A DNA stretch of 5,849 nt. Source: Fimbriimonadaceae bacterium (GTDB lineage Bacteria; Armatimonadota; Fimbriimonadia; Fimbriimonadales; Fimbriimonadaceae). The notes below the pieces were generated by a model. It was given only the letters and a program-made list of their open reading frames with translations. It was not told where the DNA came from and did not search any database. Made by a program: the position numbers and the translations under genes. This document shows, piece after piece, positions 1 through 5,849 of this stretch; positions within the stretch are counted from its first letter, which is position 1; each line of letters opens with the position of its first letter. The stretch spans positions 1 through 5,849 of the forward strand of contig JAIBBE010000123.1 of the NCBI GenBank assembly GCA_019694835.1, in the 5' to 3' direction.

Positions 1-603
1 GACGACCTGCCCGATCTCCGTCTTCCGCCGCCAGCTCGTCGTGAACCCGCCGCCCTGCACGCGCGACCAGTCGAGGACCTTGGCGATCCCCAGGTCGATC
101 AGCTTCGCCACCGGCCGCCCCGTCGCTCCGTCGAGCTGGACGATGTTCGAGGGCTTCACGTCCCGGTGGATGACCCCGACCCGATGCAGCGCCGCCAGCG
201 CCCCCGCCACCTGGCCCGCGAGGTCGACCACCTCCCGCCACGGCAGCGGCCCACCCCGCAGCCGGGCCTCCAGGCTTGGCCCGTCCAGATACTCCAGCGC
301 CATATACGGTGCCCCGTCCGCCGTCTCCCCGACCGCGAGCACCCGGACCAGGTGCGGATCGCGCAGGTTGGCCAGCAGGCGACCCTCATCCGCGAACCGC
401 CGACGCGCGTCTATGTTACCCTCCCGCAGCACCTTCACCGCCGCCAGCCCGTGGAGCAGTAGGTCCTTGCTCAGGAACACCTCGGCCATCCCCCCGCGTC
501 CGATGCGCTTCTCGACCTCGAAGCGCCCCCCGAGCACGGCCCCGTTCATGTCCTCCCCCCGCTCGGGGAACACCGTCCACCCCTTCGCGTGGTGCGCGGT
601 CAT
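1..603 (-). CDS. Ser/Thr protein kinase, N-terminal part (cut by window edge)
   Basis: This is the N-terminal 201 residues of a eukaryote-like (Hanks-type) serine/threonine kinase, read on the minus strand; the gene continues beyond position 1. Visible motifs, counted from the chosen start, are the glycine loop GRGGMAEV (about 35-42), the ATP-anchoring lysine in AVKVL (K57), a likely helix-C glutamate (E73), the catalytic loop HRDVKPSN (146-153) and the metal-binding DLG (170-172, in place of the usual DFG). The catalytic Asp148 and Lys150 are present, so the kinase should be active. The activation segment begins, but the GTxxYMAPE region lies outside the window. The ATG at 603 is preferred because GGAGG lies 8 bases upstream; an in-frame ATG at 642 would add 13 proline-rich residues, and another ATG lies at 549. 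An in-frame stop at 690-688 limits extension. GC content is high, like a native gene. The substrate cannot be told, and a functional link to the divergent genes is not shown. Confidence 0.93.
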   Translation of the reverse strand, partial: MTAHHAKGWTVFPERGEDMNGAVLGGRFEVEKRIGRGGMAEVFLSKDLLLHGLAAVKVLREGNIDARRRFADEGRLLANLRDPHLVRVLAVGETADGAPYMALEYLDGPSLEARLRGGPLPWREVVDLAGQVAGALAALHRVGVIHRDVKPSNIVQLDGATGRPVAKLIDLGIAKVLDWSRVQGGGFTTSWRRKTEIGQVV

Positions 604-611
604 CGCGGGGG

Positions 612-616
612 CCTCC
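612..616 (-). promoter_or_regulatory. Ribosome binding site of the kinase gene
   Basis: GGAGG on the minus strand sits 8 bases before the ATG at 603. This is why the start at 603 is chosen over the ATG at 642, which has no purine-rich site before it. The ATG at 549 also has a GGAGG, but only 2 bases away, which is too close for normal use. Confidence 0.55.
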
Positions 617-642
617 GGGGGCGGCGTCGGGGTCGAGTCCAT

Positions 643-795
643 CAAGGCGTATAAGGAAGGCGTTTTCGGAAAGATCAAGGGAATTCTTCACACACTCTCG
701 AGGCGACCACCGGCACCAGCGTCGTGTCGTCCGAAGTCCGCAGCACCCGCGGTCGGTTCTGGGCAAGCGGCTGGCTGACACCCAAAGACACAACG
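643..795. other. Divergent intergenic region between kinase and nuclease-STAND gene
   Basis: About 150 bases separate the divergent genes (190 if the kinase starts at 603). Apart from the candidate kinase promoter at 649-678, I see no convincing plus-strand promoter, operator repeat, attachment site or terminal inverted repeat. The left compositional border of the low-GC block must fall in or near this stretch. Confidence 0.5.
649..678 (-). promoter_or_regulatory. Candidate sigma-70-type promoter for the kinase gene
   Basis: On the minus strand a -35-like TTGATC (678-673) and a -10-like TTATAC (654-649) are separated by 18 bases. Transcription would then start around 641-643, giving a leader of about 40 bases before the ATG at 603, or an essentially leaderless mRNA if the ATG at 642 is used. 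The same bases read on the plus strand give TATAAG (650-655), so a bidirectional -10 is possible, although no good plus-strand -35 is seen. This rests on motif matching only. Confidence 0.35.
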
Positions 796-3774
796 ATGGC
801 GATCCCGGGCGCACCTGCGGCACTAAAGGGGTACAGGCTTCAGCACCTCTACATTCTACATCGACTCCTGCAGGATCCTGCCGCCAGAGACATAGCGTTC
901 CAGTTAGAGGGGAGCGAAGACCTAGACCTAGTCGATCCTCACACTGGAGTAATCGTAGAATCCGTACAGATAAAGGCATACGAGGGTAGGCCAATTACCG
1001 CCTCGGACCTTTTCTCGAAAGACGACTCGTTCTTCCATCGCGCGGAGCGCCGCCTCAGTGGTCATCCTAACTCGATTCAAAAGGTCGTAGGGTTCGGTCC
1101 ATTTGGCCAAACGATTCAAGGTGCAGTCACAGGATCTACCCAGGAACTCGACGCCACTCTGAAGTACCTACAGACTAAAGGATTCTCTGCGGACATCAGC
1201 CGTGGACTAATCGCATCGATGCGGCTTGAGACTGTCGCAGAGCCGACACTAGAGCGCGAAACACTCGATGCACTTGGCCTGACTCTTGCCGGGGCCGATC
1301 CTCAAACAACTTTCCTGTTTCTAAGCGGTTGGATGGTCCGCGCTTCTGAACAGCGCGAACGCATCACGAGAGACACGCTGCACGCACGGCTCCAAGCGAT
1401 CGGCAATCTGGCTAATGAGAGCGCGTTCGAACACCTTAACTGGGGGTCAATAATACGACCCATTGTCGACGAAGAGGAAGGCAATTCGACCAAGAATCCG
1501 GCCGAACTCAGACAGGAGTTCTTCCAGGGCACCTACACATCGCTGGCGCATATCCAGGCCGCACTGGACGTTCCCAGACCGACTGCCTTGAAGGAGATCG
1601 ACGCTCTGCTCTCACGATCAAGTTCGGTCGTGATCCATGGTGCTTCTGGGCAAGGCAAGACATCCTTGGCCTACCGATATCTGCTCAATTGTGCGCGCGG
1701 AGCATGGCGCTTTGAGGTGAAACACATCGAGGACGGAGTTCATGCACTTCAGCTCTCGCGTGTACTGGCCAAACATGCACGCGCGGTAGGAGTCAGGCTG
1801 CTTGTCTATATTGATGTCCCTCCTCTAAGCACTGCTTGGCGAATTGTCATCCGAGATCTATCCACTGTTGGTAATGTCAAGGTTCTGGTCACCCTTCGCG
1901 AAGACGACTGGAACAGGGCAAAATCTGACGGCATGCAGTTTGAGGTTGCCGACCTCCACCTGAACTTCTCCGAGTCTGAAGCTCAAGACGTATACTCGGC
2001 AATTGCGCGAACGAATCAAGTGTCAAGGTGGATCGACTTTTCCGACGTGTGGTCATACTTCGGCGGTCGAGGGCCGCTGATGGAGTTCACCTACCTTCTA
2101 ACCCAAAGTGAATCCCTGCATAACCGGCTAACGACGCAGATCAGGTTTCTGCGCGAGCAGGTACGGCAGGGCAAGATCTCGACGACCGAAGTTGAGCTTC
2201 TCCGTTGGGTAGCAGTTGCATCCGCTTTCGGTGCCAGGATTGATCTAAGACGGGTCGGCAGTGCGCTCTCTCTACCAGATCCGGGTCAAACAGTAGCGAT
2301 GTTCGAGCGCGAGTACTTGCTGCGTGTTGACGAAAAGGGGCGCTATTTGTGCGGACTCCACCCGATCCGGTCCACCATAATCGCCCACATCCTTACCGAT
2401 GAAGGCGCAGGTCCTGGATGGGCTGAGACTGCGAGAGATTGTCTCCCCTCGATGGAGGAGGCTGATGTCGAGGGATTTCTGATTGCAGCACTCCTGGAGC
2501 GGCCGACACTCGCGCCTTCATTGTTTCAACGACTCTCGGATTTCGAGCCACGCTCGTGGCGGGTTTGTGCAGGGATTCTCCGGGCACTGCTTGTGAAGGG
2601 CGTCCAGGAGTATACCGCGGAACACGCTCAGACCTTGGCAGAAGCTCAGTCACGGTTTGGCGGGGGATGGTTGCTCATCGTCCCGTTCGACTTAACGGGC
2701 ATCCGCTCAGAGATCGAATGGCCCTCATCAACGCTCTTTCACACAGACGACGTCAAGAGACTTTCGGCGCGGTTTGGTGATTCTCGATCGGTAACTTCAC
2801 ATGTCAAAAATTGGCTAGGATCAAGACGGTTTGTTGACCTGCCAAACGCAGCTAGCGAGCTTGAGAGCGTCAGTGAAATAGTCTTTTGGGTAAGTCAACT
2901 GGGGCTTCCCGACATCGATCCAGGTCTAGACGATATTGCAGGGTGTGTTGACTCGCTTTCGCTGACTTCGCTGGTCGATTTTCTCTGCTGCTCCAGCCGG
3001 ATGCAATTGGCGCGCGCAGACACGCTTCACAATGTCGCTGTGGAGAGATTTCGCCACGAGTATCGGGTTCTCGCAATCGGCCAACTGGACGGCTCAATAC
3101 GCTGCCACTACATCTACAGCCTCGATGAACTCCGGCGCGGACTTGCGGATGGAAACAATGTTGTGATGGCGAGGGTCAATGCACTGCGGTGCTTGTCACC
3201 AGGTAGCGAGCGGTACGGCGCCACTGGGTATGGACACGCCATCGCAGGAACATTGCCGTGCGATCCCGCGTACAAGGATGGGGTGCCACGATCCGCACTG
3301 CCACCAAGGCGACTAGTGCAGGTTAACTCGGCATTCATGGCCTTGACTGAGCGTGTTCTGCCGAAGGAGTCGTGGCAATCCTATACGGAGAGCGTAATTA
3401 GCCTTCGACGCGAAGTTCTAGCAGCTTTGAACATGCTGTGTCGGTTCGTAAGCACGTACTTTCGCACTAAGCAGGCCCAGAGTCCACAAGACCTAGGCTT
3501 TGATGTTGAGCAGTGGTTGGGCGTGTCTATGTCGCTCAAGACAGAACTGCGGATGCCACAACTCGGCATTCCTCTAGGGACTCCGCCGACGCTCGCTGAA
3601 TTGGCGGAACGAAGAGGCCGTGCCTCTGTGCTCAACGGCTACGATACATCCATCAGAAAGTACTTCCAAAGTCTGCAGAATTTCTTTACGCAGGCCTTGG
3701 CATCAATATTTGCCAATATCTACACAGGACGGACCGTTCCCCGTCCGACCGATGCGGTTGTGGCGGCTTCGTGA
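796..3774 (+). CDS. Cap4/DUF4297-like nuclease fused to STAND NTPase (predicted defence protein)
   Basis: A 992-residue predicted cytoplasmic defence effector. The N-terminus, GYRLQHLYILHRLL (12-25) followed by E38, D42/D44 and Q58-I-K60, matches the PD-(D/E)xK pattern of Cap4/DUF4297-type dsDNA endonucleases. A P-loop NTPase follows: Walker A GASGQGKTS (282-290), a Walker B-like strand ending in D340 (RLLVYID), a sensor strand VLVTLR (363-368) and a G-x-P turn (GGRGPLMEF, 423-431). This order is typical of STAND/NACHT-like ATPases. LHPIR (521-525) probably lies in the winged-helix part, and residues 540-992 look mostly helical without a clear repeat. In the Avs and related families such ATPases sense a phage product, oligomerise and unleash the nuclease; here that is inferred. 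The ATG at 796 is chosen because the nuclease fold starts just after it; a GTG at 724 would add 24 unlike residues. Neither has a good Shine-Dalgarno site. GC is about 57% in a sampled line, well below the flanks, which suggests transfer. The gene may be the front part of a longer protein (see the next CDS). Confidence 0.85.
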   Translation: MAIPGAPAALKGYRLQHLYILHRLLQDPAARDIAFQLEGSEDLDLVDPHTGVIVESVQIKAYEGRPITASDLFSKDDSFFHRAERRLSGHPNSIQKVVGFGPFGQTIQGAVTGSTQELDATLKYLQTKGFSADISRGLIASMRLETVAEPTLERETLDALGLTLAGADPQTTFLFLSGWMVRASEQRERITRDTLHARLQAIGNLANESAFEHLNWGSIIRPIVDEEEGNSTKNPAELRQEFFQGTYTSLAHIQAALDVPRPTALKEIDALLSRSSSVVIHGASGQGKTSLAYRYLLNCARGAWRFEVKHIEDGVHALQLSRVLAKHARAVGVRLLVYIDVPPLSTAWRIVIRDLSTVGNVKVLVTLREDDWNRAKSDGMQFEVADLHLNFSESEAQDVYSAIARTNQVSRWIDFSDVWSYFGGRGPLMEFTYLLTQSESLHNRLTTQIRFLREQVRQGKISTTEVELLRWVAVASAFGARIDLRRVGSALSLPDPGQTVAMFEREYLLRVDEKGRYLCGLHPIRSTIIAHILTDEGAGPGWAETARDCLPSMEEADVEGFLIAALLERPTLAPSLFQRLSDFEPRSWRVCAGILRALLVKGVQEYTAEHAQTLAEAQSRFGGGWLLIVPFDLTGIRSEIEWPSSTLFHTDDVKRLSARFGDSRSVTSHVKNWLGSRRFVDLPNAASELESVSEIVFWVSQLGLPDIDPGLDDIAGCVDSLSLTSLVDFLCCSSRMQLARADTLHNVAVERFRHEYRVLAIGQLDGSIRCHYIYSLDELRRGLADGNNVVMARVNALRCLSPGSERYGATGYGHAIAGTLPCDPAYKDGVPRSALPPRRLVQVNSAFMALTERVLPKESWQSYTESVISLRREVLAALNMLCRFVSTYFRTKQAQSPQDLGFDVEQWLGVSMSLKTELRMPQLGIPLGTPPTLAELAERRGRASVLNGYDTSIRKYFQSLQNFFTQALASIFANIYTGRTVPRPTDAVVAAS

Positions 3775-4858
3775 TAACGGGATAGCCGAGGTCCGTCACA
3801 TCTCAGCTTCGAACATTCTGGATGCCATGAATGCACTTTCTGCGGCGCAGCAAGGGTTCGCTGCGGTGCTGAATCGAATGCCAGTAGCGAAACTGAGTGC
3901 TCTGCCCGAAGACGAGGAAGAGGTTGAGACGTTAGCCAGAGCCGTGCGGCTCTGGTTTCTGATGGTCTATTCGCCAGTGCTGAATACGACAGACGCACAA
4001 GGCGCTGCCTTCAGAAAGTTCTCATTGCCCCTTGAGCGACTTCGTGCCGACTTAGCCCATCAGTTCTCCGAGGCAAGATCTGATGGATTAAGTGTTACCC
4101 TCTTGGACAGAGTAGTGGTCGACGATGAACGGGGGTGGGTTGTTGTTGTGGACAACTCGTCCGTGTGGGAGATGGATGCCGCCTTCATCAAGGTTCTATG
4201 CCTCATCAGGGCTGCGATGGCGCGTTCTTGCACTAGCAAGATGCTGTTGCTCTTCATGCGCAGCGAAGCTCAGTATATCTTTGTTGTGCCGATCCTGCGA
4301 GGGCGGGCCATCGCTCGAATGGGTTGGAAGTTGTTTTCGACTATGCTGCCGCCAGAGCCAGCCCCGGACAGTTTGCCGTCGCCCCAGATGCAGTGCCAAC
4401 CATTTGACGATCCGCTTTGGTCTCAGATTGGACTCCCAGACTGGGGGGGCAGTCTGGGGGAGCCAATGCTACAGTTGTTGAAAGACGTCCGGGAAGTGCA
4501 TGCGTTTATTCGTCATGTCTGTGAGATTGCTCGATCTCCCGTAGACGAGCTTGGGCGCCAGATTCGAAACGAATACTGGGGCGAGATCTGGCCAGATTTC
4601 GTGCAGTTACACCGCAGAGTCGCCGATAGTCTAACATGCGCTTTAGAGGAGACTCGGGGAGTCGATTTCCTCGCAGAGGCGATGAATCACCTTGCAGAGA
4701 TGCGTGCACTGCCCGACGGCGTCGGCGTATCAGGTTTTCCGGAACCCGAAGTTCTGGATGCGTGGGAGAGCAATCAGCGTATTGCGATGGCGACTTGCGA
4801 GCGCCTCTGGATGTTCTGGTGCGACGTGGAGGTGGAGCATGCGTCCGAGTGCCCGTGA
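3752..4858 (+). CDS. Unrecognised 368-residue protein; partner or split C-terminus of the nuclease-STAND protein
   Basis: I do not recognise this family. From the ATG at 3752 it reads 368 residues, without signal peptide or clear membrane segment. Residues 1-110 look helical (DNGIAEVRHISASNILDAMN at about 8-27, then an acidic stretch PEDEEEVET). Residues 113-185 look like an alpha/beta core with strands SVTLLDRVVV, GWVVVVDN and SEAQYIFVVPIL around a helix rich in Ala and Leu. A proline-rich linker (200-232) leads to a helical C-terminus with many Trp residues. No nuclease, protease or ATPase motif is seen. The start overlaps the upstream gene by 23 bases in the +1 frame and has no Shine-Dalgarno site, so translation must be coupled to the upstream gene, or the two frames are one protein broken by a frameshift near 3752-3774. 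Base composition (52% GC in a sampled line) matches the upstream gene, so the two travelled together. The reading frame is likely real because its low-GC composition and length persist to the stop; the start is uncertain. Confidence 0.7.
   Translation: MRLWRLRDNGIAEVRHISASNILDAMNALSAAQQGFAAVLNRMPVAKLSALPEDEEEVETLARAVRLWFLMVYSPVLNTTDAQGAAFRKFSLPLERLRADLAHQFSEARSDGLSVTLLDRVVVDDERGWVVVVDNSSVWEMDAAFIKVLCLIRAAMARSCTSKMLLLFMRSEAQYIFVVPILRGRAIARMGWKLFSTMLPPEPAPDSLPSPQMQCQPFDDPLWSQIGLPDWGGSLGEPMLQLLKDVREVHAFIRHVCEIARSPVDELGRQIRNEYWGEIWPDFVQLHRRVADSLTCALEETRGVDFLAEAMNHLAEMRALPDGVGVSGFPEPEVLDAWESNQRIAMATCERLWMFWCDVEVEHASECP
4435..4458 (+). repeat. Perfect 8-bp inverted repeat with G7 loop inside the unrecognised gene
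   Basis: CCCAGACT (4435-4442) and AGTCTGGG (4451-4458) are exact reverse complements around an 8-base loop made of seven G and one C. A G-T wobble and a C-G pair could extend the stem in RNA. It encodes the Pro-Asp-Trp-Gly-Gly-Ser-Leu-Gly stretch. It has no T-run after it and lies inside a coding region, so it is not a standard terminator. Confidence 0.6.
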
Positions 4859-4908
4859 AGGTAATTTGGTTCATCTGTTCCAACGCCGGTTAGTGCGTTA
4901 CCGTTCTC

Positions 4909-4913
4909 GGAGG
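4909..4913 (+). promoter_or_regulatory. Strong ribosome binding site for the sigma-54 activator gene
   Basis: GGAGG, within the longer anti-16S match GGAGGTGA (4909-4916), lies 5 bases before the TTG at 4919. It decides the start of the last gene: the in-frame GTG at 4913 overlaps the site itself, and the first in-frame ATG lies about 35 codons inside the sensor domain. The two upstream genes have no comparable site. Confidence 0.75.
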
Positions 4914-4918
4914 TGAAA

Positions 4919-5849
4919 TTGTCTCCCGTTCTCGTGACCTGGCTTGCCACCCGAGGTGACCCATTCGAGCGCACCAAGAGCGGCGGGCCGTTCCGTGAGA
5001 CGCCGAGCGGAGTAGTGCCCGGGCCGATGCTCGCGCTGCTCACTGATCCGGCGTCAACGTATGCAGGCCGCATCAGCGATGTCGTCGTCCTACGGCAGGG
5101 AGGCGCTGAGGCCGGCATGCACGAGCGGGTGTACGAGGAACTCGTAGCGGCCTTGGTAGAGCGCGCGCCCACGGTTCGTCTTCATCCGCAGGTTTGGGAG
5201 CATGACGATCCGACCGACCACGCGGCCATCTACGAGTACCTCCGGACGATCCTGCCTCGGCTTCGACGGCAGTTTCCCGACCGCGAGCTCGTCGTCCATC
5301 TGTCGCCGGGCACCGCCGCGATGCACACCGTCTGGGCGCTGATGGCCGCTACCGGCTTCATCGAGCCGCCGTTCACCGCTGTTCAGTCATTCCGGGCCGA
5401 GGAGCGACGCGGTCGCCCGGCGGTCGTGCCGTTGTCGCTCGGCATCGACACCTTCTTCCGTCGCTGGCAGGAGACCCGCCCCGCTTCGACCGGGGAGGGA
5501 GAGCGGGCTATCTGGGATCCCCGGCAGTTCCGCTCGGCTCGGCTCCGTGCCCTGTACGACGAGGCGCGGCGCGTGGCCCGGTTGAAGGTACCTGTGCTGC
5601 TCCTGGGCGAACGCGGCACCGGCAAGACGACCTTGGCCTCCTGGATTCGACTGCGGAGCCCGTTCCGCCAGGAGCGGCTCGACCGCGCCTGGCCCGCCGT
5701 GCCGTGCGGCCAGTACACCTCGGAGACGATGCGGGCCGAGCTCTTCGGGTACGTCAAGGGGGCGTTCACAGGGGCGACCAAGGATCACGAGGGTCTGCTC
5801 GCACGGGCCAACGGTGACACCCTCTTCCTCGACGAGATCGGCGATATCT
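4919..5849 (+). CDS. RtcR-like sigma-54 activator with CARF-like sensor domain (partial, runs off right edge)
   Basis: The first 310 residues of a sigma-54-dependent enhancer-binding protein; the rest lies beyond the window. Residues 1-180 form a CARF-like (Rossmann) ligand-sensing domain. The region ELVVHLSPGTAAMHTVWALM (123-142) carries the typical strand followed by S-P-G-T and a helix, and lines up with the corresponding strand and TTGT turn of E. coli RtcR as I recall it, as does the preceding EHDDPTDHAAIYEYL (94-108). The AAA+ domain follows, with Walker A GERGTGKT (230-237), the sigma-54-contacting GAFTGA loop (281-286) within ELFGYVKGAFTGA, and Walker B LFLDE (302-306). The DNA-binding helix-turn-helix expected at the C-terminus is not visible. 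RtcR controls RNA-repair genes in response to RNA ends; CARF domains elsewhere bind cyclic or linear oligonucleotides. Which ligand applies here is unknown. The start is TTG at 4919, set by a strong Shine-Dalgarno site. The gene lies 60 bases after the unrecognised gene on the same strand without a visible terminator, but its GC (75-78% in sampled lines) resembles the kinase flank. Targets are probably further downstream or in the neighbouring cargo. Confidence 0.92.
   Translation, partial: MSPVLVTWLATRGDPFERTKSGGPFRETPSGVVPGPMLALLTDPASTYAGRISDVVVLRQGGAEAGMHERVYEELVAALVERAPTVRLHPQVWEHDDPTDHAAIYEYLRTILPRLRRQFPDRELVVHLSPGTAAMHTVWALMAATGFIEPPFTAVQSFRAEERRGRPAVVPLSLGIDTFFRRWQETRPASTGEGERAIWDPRQFRSARLRALYDEARRVARLKVPVLLLGERGTGKTTLASWIRLRSPFRQERLDRAWPAVPCGQYTSETMRAELFGYVKGAFTGATKDHEGLLARANGDTLFLDEIGDI

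Noticed and set aside
754..772. GG-N10-GC spacing resembling a sigma-54 -24/-12 promoter upstream of the nuclease-STAND gene
   Set aside because: Only the GG and GC pairs agree; the remaining consensus positions (TGGCAC and TTGC) do not match, which is expected by chance in GC-rich DNA.
41..989. Long plus-strand open frames (41-778 and 276-989) across the kinase region
   Set aside because: Their proteins are Arg/Pro/Ser-rich with no recognisable fold and lie opposite a kinase frame with all catalytic motifs; high GC removes stops by chance.
416..994. Minus-strand open frame of 192 codons across the divergent region
   Set aside because: It is out of frame with the kinase motifs and runs into the start of the nuclease domain; its residues are low-complexity Gly/Arg/Ala.
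796..3774. HerA-type partner or restriction-modification reading of the nuclease gene
   Set aside because: The ATPase motifs (VLVTLR, G-x-P) are STAND-like rather than HerA/FtsK-like, and no methyltransferase motif or gene is present.
4859..4918. Possible terminator or promoter in the gap before the sigma-54 activator
   Set aside because: Only a 5-bp inverted match (GGTAA/TTACC) about 36 bases apart is present, with no T-run and no -35/-10 or -24/-12 pair.
5383..5788. Two minus-strand open frames opposite the sigma-54 activator
   Set aside because: The plus strand here encodes Walker A, GAFTGA and Walker B in one continuous frame; the antisense frames show no domain.

Overview
The window looks like chromosomal DNA of a high-GC, signalling-rich bacterium, most likely a myxobacterium (Myxococcota/Polyangiales type) or a planctomycete. 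The evidence is a eukaryote-like Ser/Thr protein kinase at the left edge, a sigma-54 enhancer-binding protein at the right edge, and very GC-rich flanks. Hand counts of single 60-base lines give about 77% GC at 241-300 and 78% at 5521-5580. The taxonomic call is an inference, because no rRNA or other marker gene is present.

Layout. (1) Positions 1-603, minus strand: N-terminal part of a Ser/Thr kinase running off the left edge, with a candidate promoter at 649-678. (2) Positions 604-795: short divergent intergenic region. (3) Positions 796-3774, plus strand: a 992-residue protein with an N-terminal PD-(D/E)xK nuclease domain of the Cap4/DUF4297-like kind, joined to a STAND-type P-loop NTPase and a long helical C-terminus. 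(4) Positions 3752-4858, plus strand: a 368-residue protein of no recognised family, overlapping the previous gene by 23 bases in another frame. It may be a separate subunit or the frameshifted C-terminal sensor part of the same protein. (5) Positions 4919-5849, plus strand, running off the right edge: an RtcR-like sigma-54 activator with an N-terminal CARF-like ligand-sensing domain and an AAA+ domain carrying GAFTGA.

Genes 3 and 4 have clearly lower GC (about 52-57% in sampled lines) than both flanks, so they look like acquired cargo. The best reading is a defence (abortive-infection, Avs-like) unit, nuclease-STAND plus partner or sensor, sitting directly upstream of a CARF-sigma-54 regulator. 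Whether the regulator belongs to the same system is open: order, strand and the short 60-base gap favour linkage, but its base composition matches the host flank rather than the cargo. No tRNA, rRNA, CRISPR array, insertion sequence or attachment site was seen.
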